Positions 34,629-35,447 of a stretch of 35,447 nucleotides of DNA are shown piece by piece. The notes under the pieces are model-generated. The model saw only the letters and a program-made list of their open reading frames with translations. It was not told the DNA's origin and ran no database searches. The DNA is taken from the NCBI RefSeq assembly GCF_002154575.1, contig NZ_MUBA01000306.1:1-35447 (forward strand), written 5' to 3'. The stretch's first letter is position 1. Each line of letters opens with the position of its first letter. This DNA is from Streptomyces bobili (GTDB taxonomy: Bacteria; Actinomycetota; Actinomycetes; Streptomycetales; Streptomycetaceae). Both the position numbers and the translations under genes were made by a program.

Positions 34629-35309
34629 ATGATGGCCCCTGGGCATCAAACCCGCGCTTCCTCGCCTTCGTACGTCCCCTCGGTCAAGCTGGTGGCCTGG
34701 ACCTTGTTGACGGGGGCGCTGCTGGTGAGCGGTGCGCTGCGCGAGGTGCGGCCACCGCAGCCCTCGACGGACCAGGCCTTGTCCAGCCCGGCGGCCCCCG
34801 CCGTCGCTCCCACAGCCGCGGCGGCGACGGGCCCGGCCGTTGAGCCGCTGCGGCCGGCACCACCGCTGCGGCTGCGGATTCCCGTCATCGGCGTGGACGC
34901 CCCGATGAGCAGTCTCGACCTCGACGCGTCGGGGGCGCTGCTGCCCCCACCAGCCGACAACCCCCGGCTCGTCGGCTGGTACGGCGGGGGCACATCCCCC
35001 GGATCGGTCGGGACAGCCGTCACCACGGGCCACGTGGACCTGCCCAGCGGTGGCCCCGGGGTCTTCTACGGCCTCGGTTCCGTCGCCAAGGGCAACACGA
35101 TCGAGATCGACCGGGCGGACGGCCGTACGGCCGTCTTCACCGTCGACGCCGTCGAGGTGTACGACAAAGAGCGATTCCCCGACGACAAGGTCTACGGCGG
35201 TTCCGACCGCGCCGAACTCCGCGTGATCACCTGCGGCGGCGGCTACACGAAGAACACCGGCTATCGGAGCAACGTCGTCGTCTACGCGTCACTCGCCGCC
35301 GTGCGATAG
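34629..35309 (+). CDS. Class F sortase
   Basis: This 226-residue membrane-anchored transpeptidase has one N-terminal span (~20-36), a Pro/Ala-rich linker (~40-80) and a sortase domain beginning LRIPVIGVDAPM. The catalytic residues are His135 (TTGHVD), Cys202 (VITCGGGY) and Arg213 (TGYRSNVVVYA). Class F sortases of actinobacteria attach or process cell-surface proteins; their substrates are poorly known. ATG codons at 34629 and 34632 are both possible, with only a weak AGAGG upstream. It follows the small anchored protein on the same strand, so the two are probably one transcript. After the stop at 35309 there are ~64 bases to the convergent partial gene at the window edge. Confidence 0.92.
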   Translation: MMAPGHQTRASSPSYVPSVKLVAWTLLTGALLVSGALREVRPPQPSTDQALSSPAAPAVAPTAAAATGPAVEPLRPAPPLRLRIPVIGVDAPMSSLDLDASGALLPPPADNPRLVGWYGGGTSPGSVGTAVTTGHVDLPSGGPGVFYGLGSVAKGNTIEIDRADGRTAVFTVDAVEVYDKERFPDDKVYGGSDRAELRVITCGGGYTKNTGYRSNVVVYASLAAVR

Positions 35310-35373
35310 GCGGGTGCCGCCCACGGCGGCCCGGCCGCGCCTCCTCGCGGGAGCATGGCGCTCACGGCGCTCA

Positions 35374-35447
35374 TCACGCGGGTTGCTTCGGCGGCAGGGG
35401 CGTATCCCGGAGCGCGGCGGCGGTCGTGTCGAGCGGGCTGCTCTCGT
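35374..35447 (-). CDS. 3' end of an unidentified minus-strand gene (partial)
   Basis: One minus-strand frame entering at the right edge gives 23 codons ending at TGA (35376-35374), reading ESSPLDTTAAALRDTPLPPKQ then Pro-Ala. Twenty-one of the 23 codons end in G or C, as in real genes here; the other two frames do worse. It is too short to name. The gene would be convergent with the sortase. Confidence 0.4.
   Translation of the reverse strand, partial: ESSPLDTTAAALRDTPLPPKQPA

Overview
The window looks like a chromosomal segment of a Streptomyces-type actinomycete. It has very high GC with strong G/C bias at third codon positions, many GTG and some TTG starts, ATGA/GTGA stop-start overlaps, a PaaX-type regulator and a class F sortase. 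I found no rRNA, tRNA, CRISPR array, replication origin or intact mobile element. LAYOUT: (1) 1-4454 is an accessory segment. It holds a PaaX-family regulator cut by the left edge and a GNAT acetyltransferase (both minus), a 51-bp near-perfect inverted repeat in the divergent promoter region, a membrane-anchored alpha/beta hydrolase, a DUF418 membrane-protein gene broken by an in-frame TAG, and a hexapeptide-repeat O-acetyltransferase. (2) 4455-5466 holds the first ~35 codons of an IS5-type transposase (a relic) and a PAP2 phosphatase. (3) 5479-33029 is one minus-strand run of 21 genes, almost all touching or overlapping. It is a complete Wzx/Wzy-type polysaccharide locus. (4) 33030-34041 is a ~1 kb gap with a repeated-hairpin leader before the first operon gene and a degraded, coding-like stretch. 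(5) 34042-35309 is a secreted, C-terminally anchored protein followed by a class F sortase (plus strand). The right edge cuts the 3' end of a minus-strand gene. 

HOW THE OPERON FITS TOGETHER (transcription order, 33029 down to 5479): polyprenyl-phosphate sugar-1-phosphate transferase (initiation); AlgD-like GDP-mannose 6-dehydrogenase; GT4 glycosyltransferase; two Wzz-like proteins whose C-terminal halves resemble BY-kinases without a P-loop lysine; AsnB-type amidotransferase; zinc-alcohol-dehydrogenase/Gfo-Idh-MocA fusion; heparinase II/III-fold protein; exported parallel beta-helix protein; Wzy-like polymerase; second GT4; then a sugar cassette of C-methyltransferase, glucose-1-phosphate cytidylyltransferase, PIG-L deacetylase, SDR epimerase/dehydratase and DUF4910 peptidase-fold protein; then Wzx flippase, GT2, pyruvyltransferase-family protein, RmlC-like epimerase and class III aminotransferase. 

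The simplest reading (inference) is a repeat unit built on undecaprenyl phosphate, containing a mannuronic-acid-type residue that may be amidated and an unusual CDP-linked, C-methylated, possibly amino-deoxy sugar. It would then be flipped, polymerised and perhaps trimmed or epimerised outside the cell. From memory, unchecked, the gene order matches the 21-gene S. coelicolor locus SCO0381-SCO0401, listed as 'deoxysugar synthases/glycosyltransferases' and without a known product that I recall. The CDP-sugar cassette with DUF4910, and the uronate/heparinase/beta-helix module, are the best candidates for an undescribed system.
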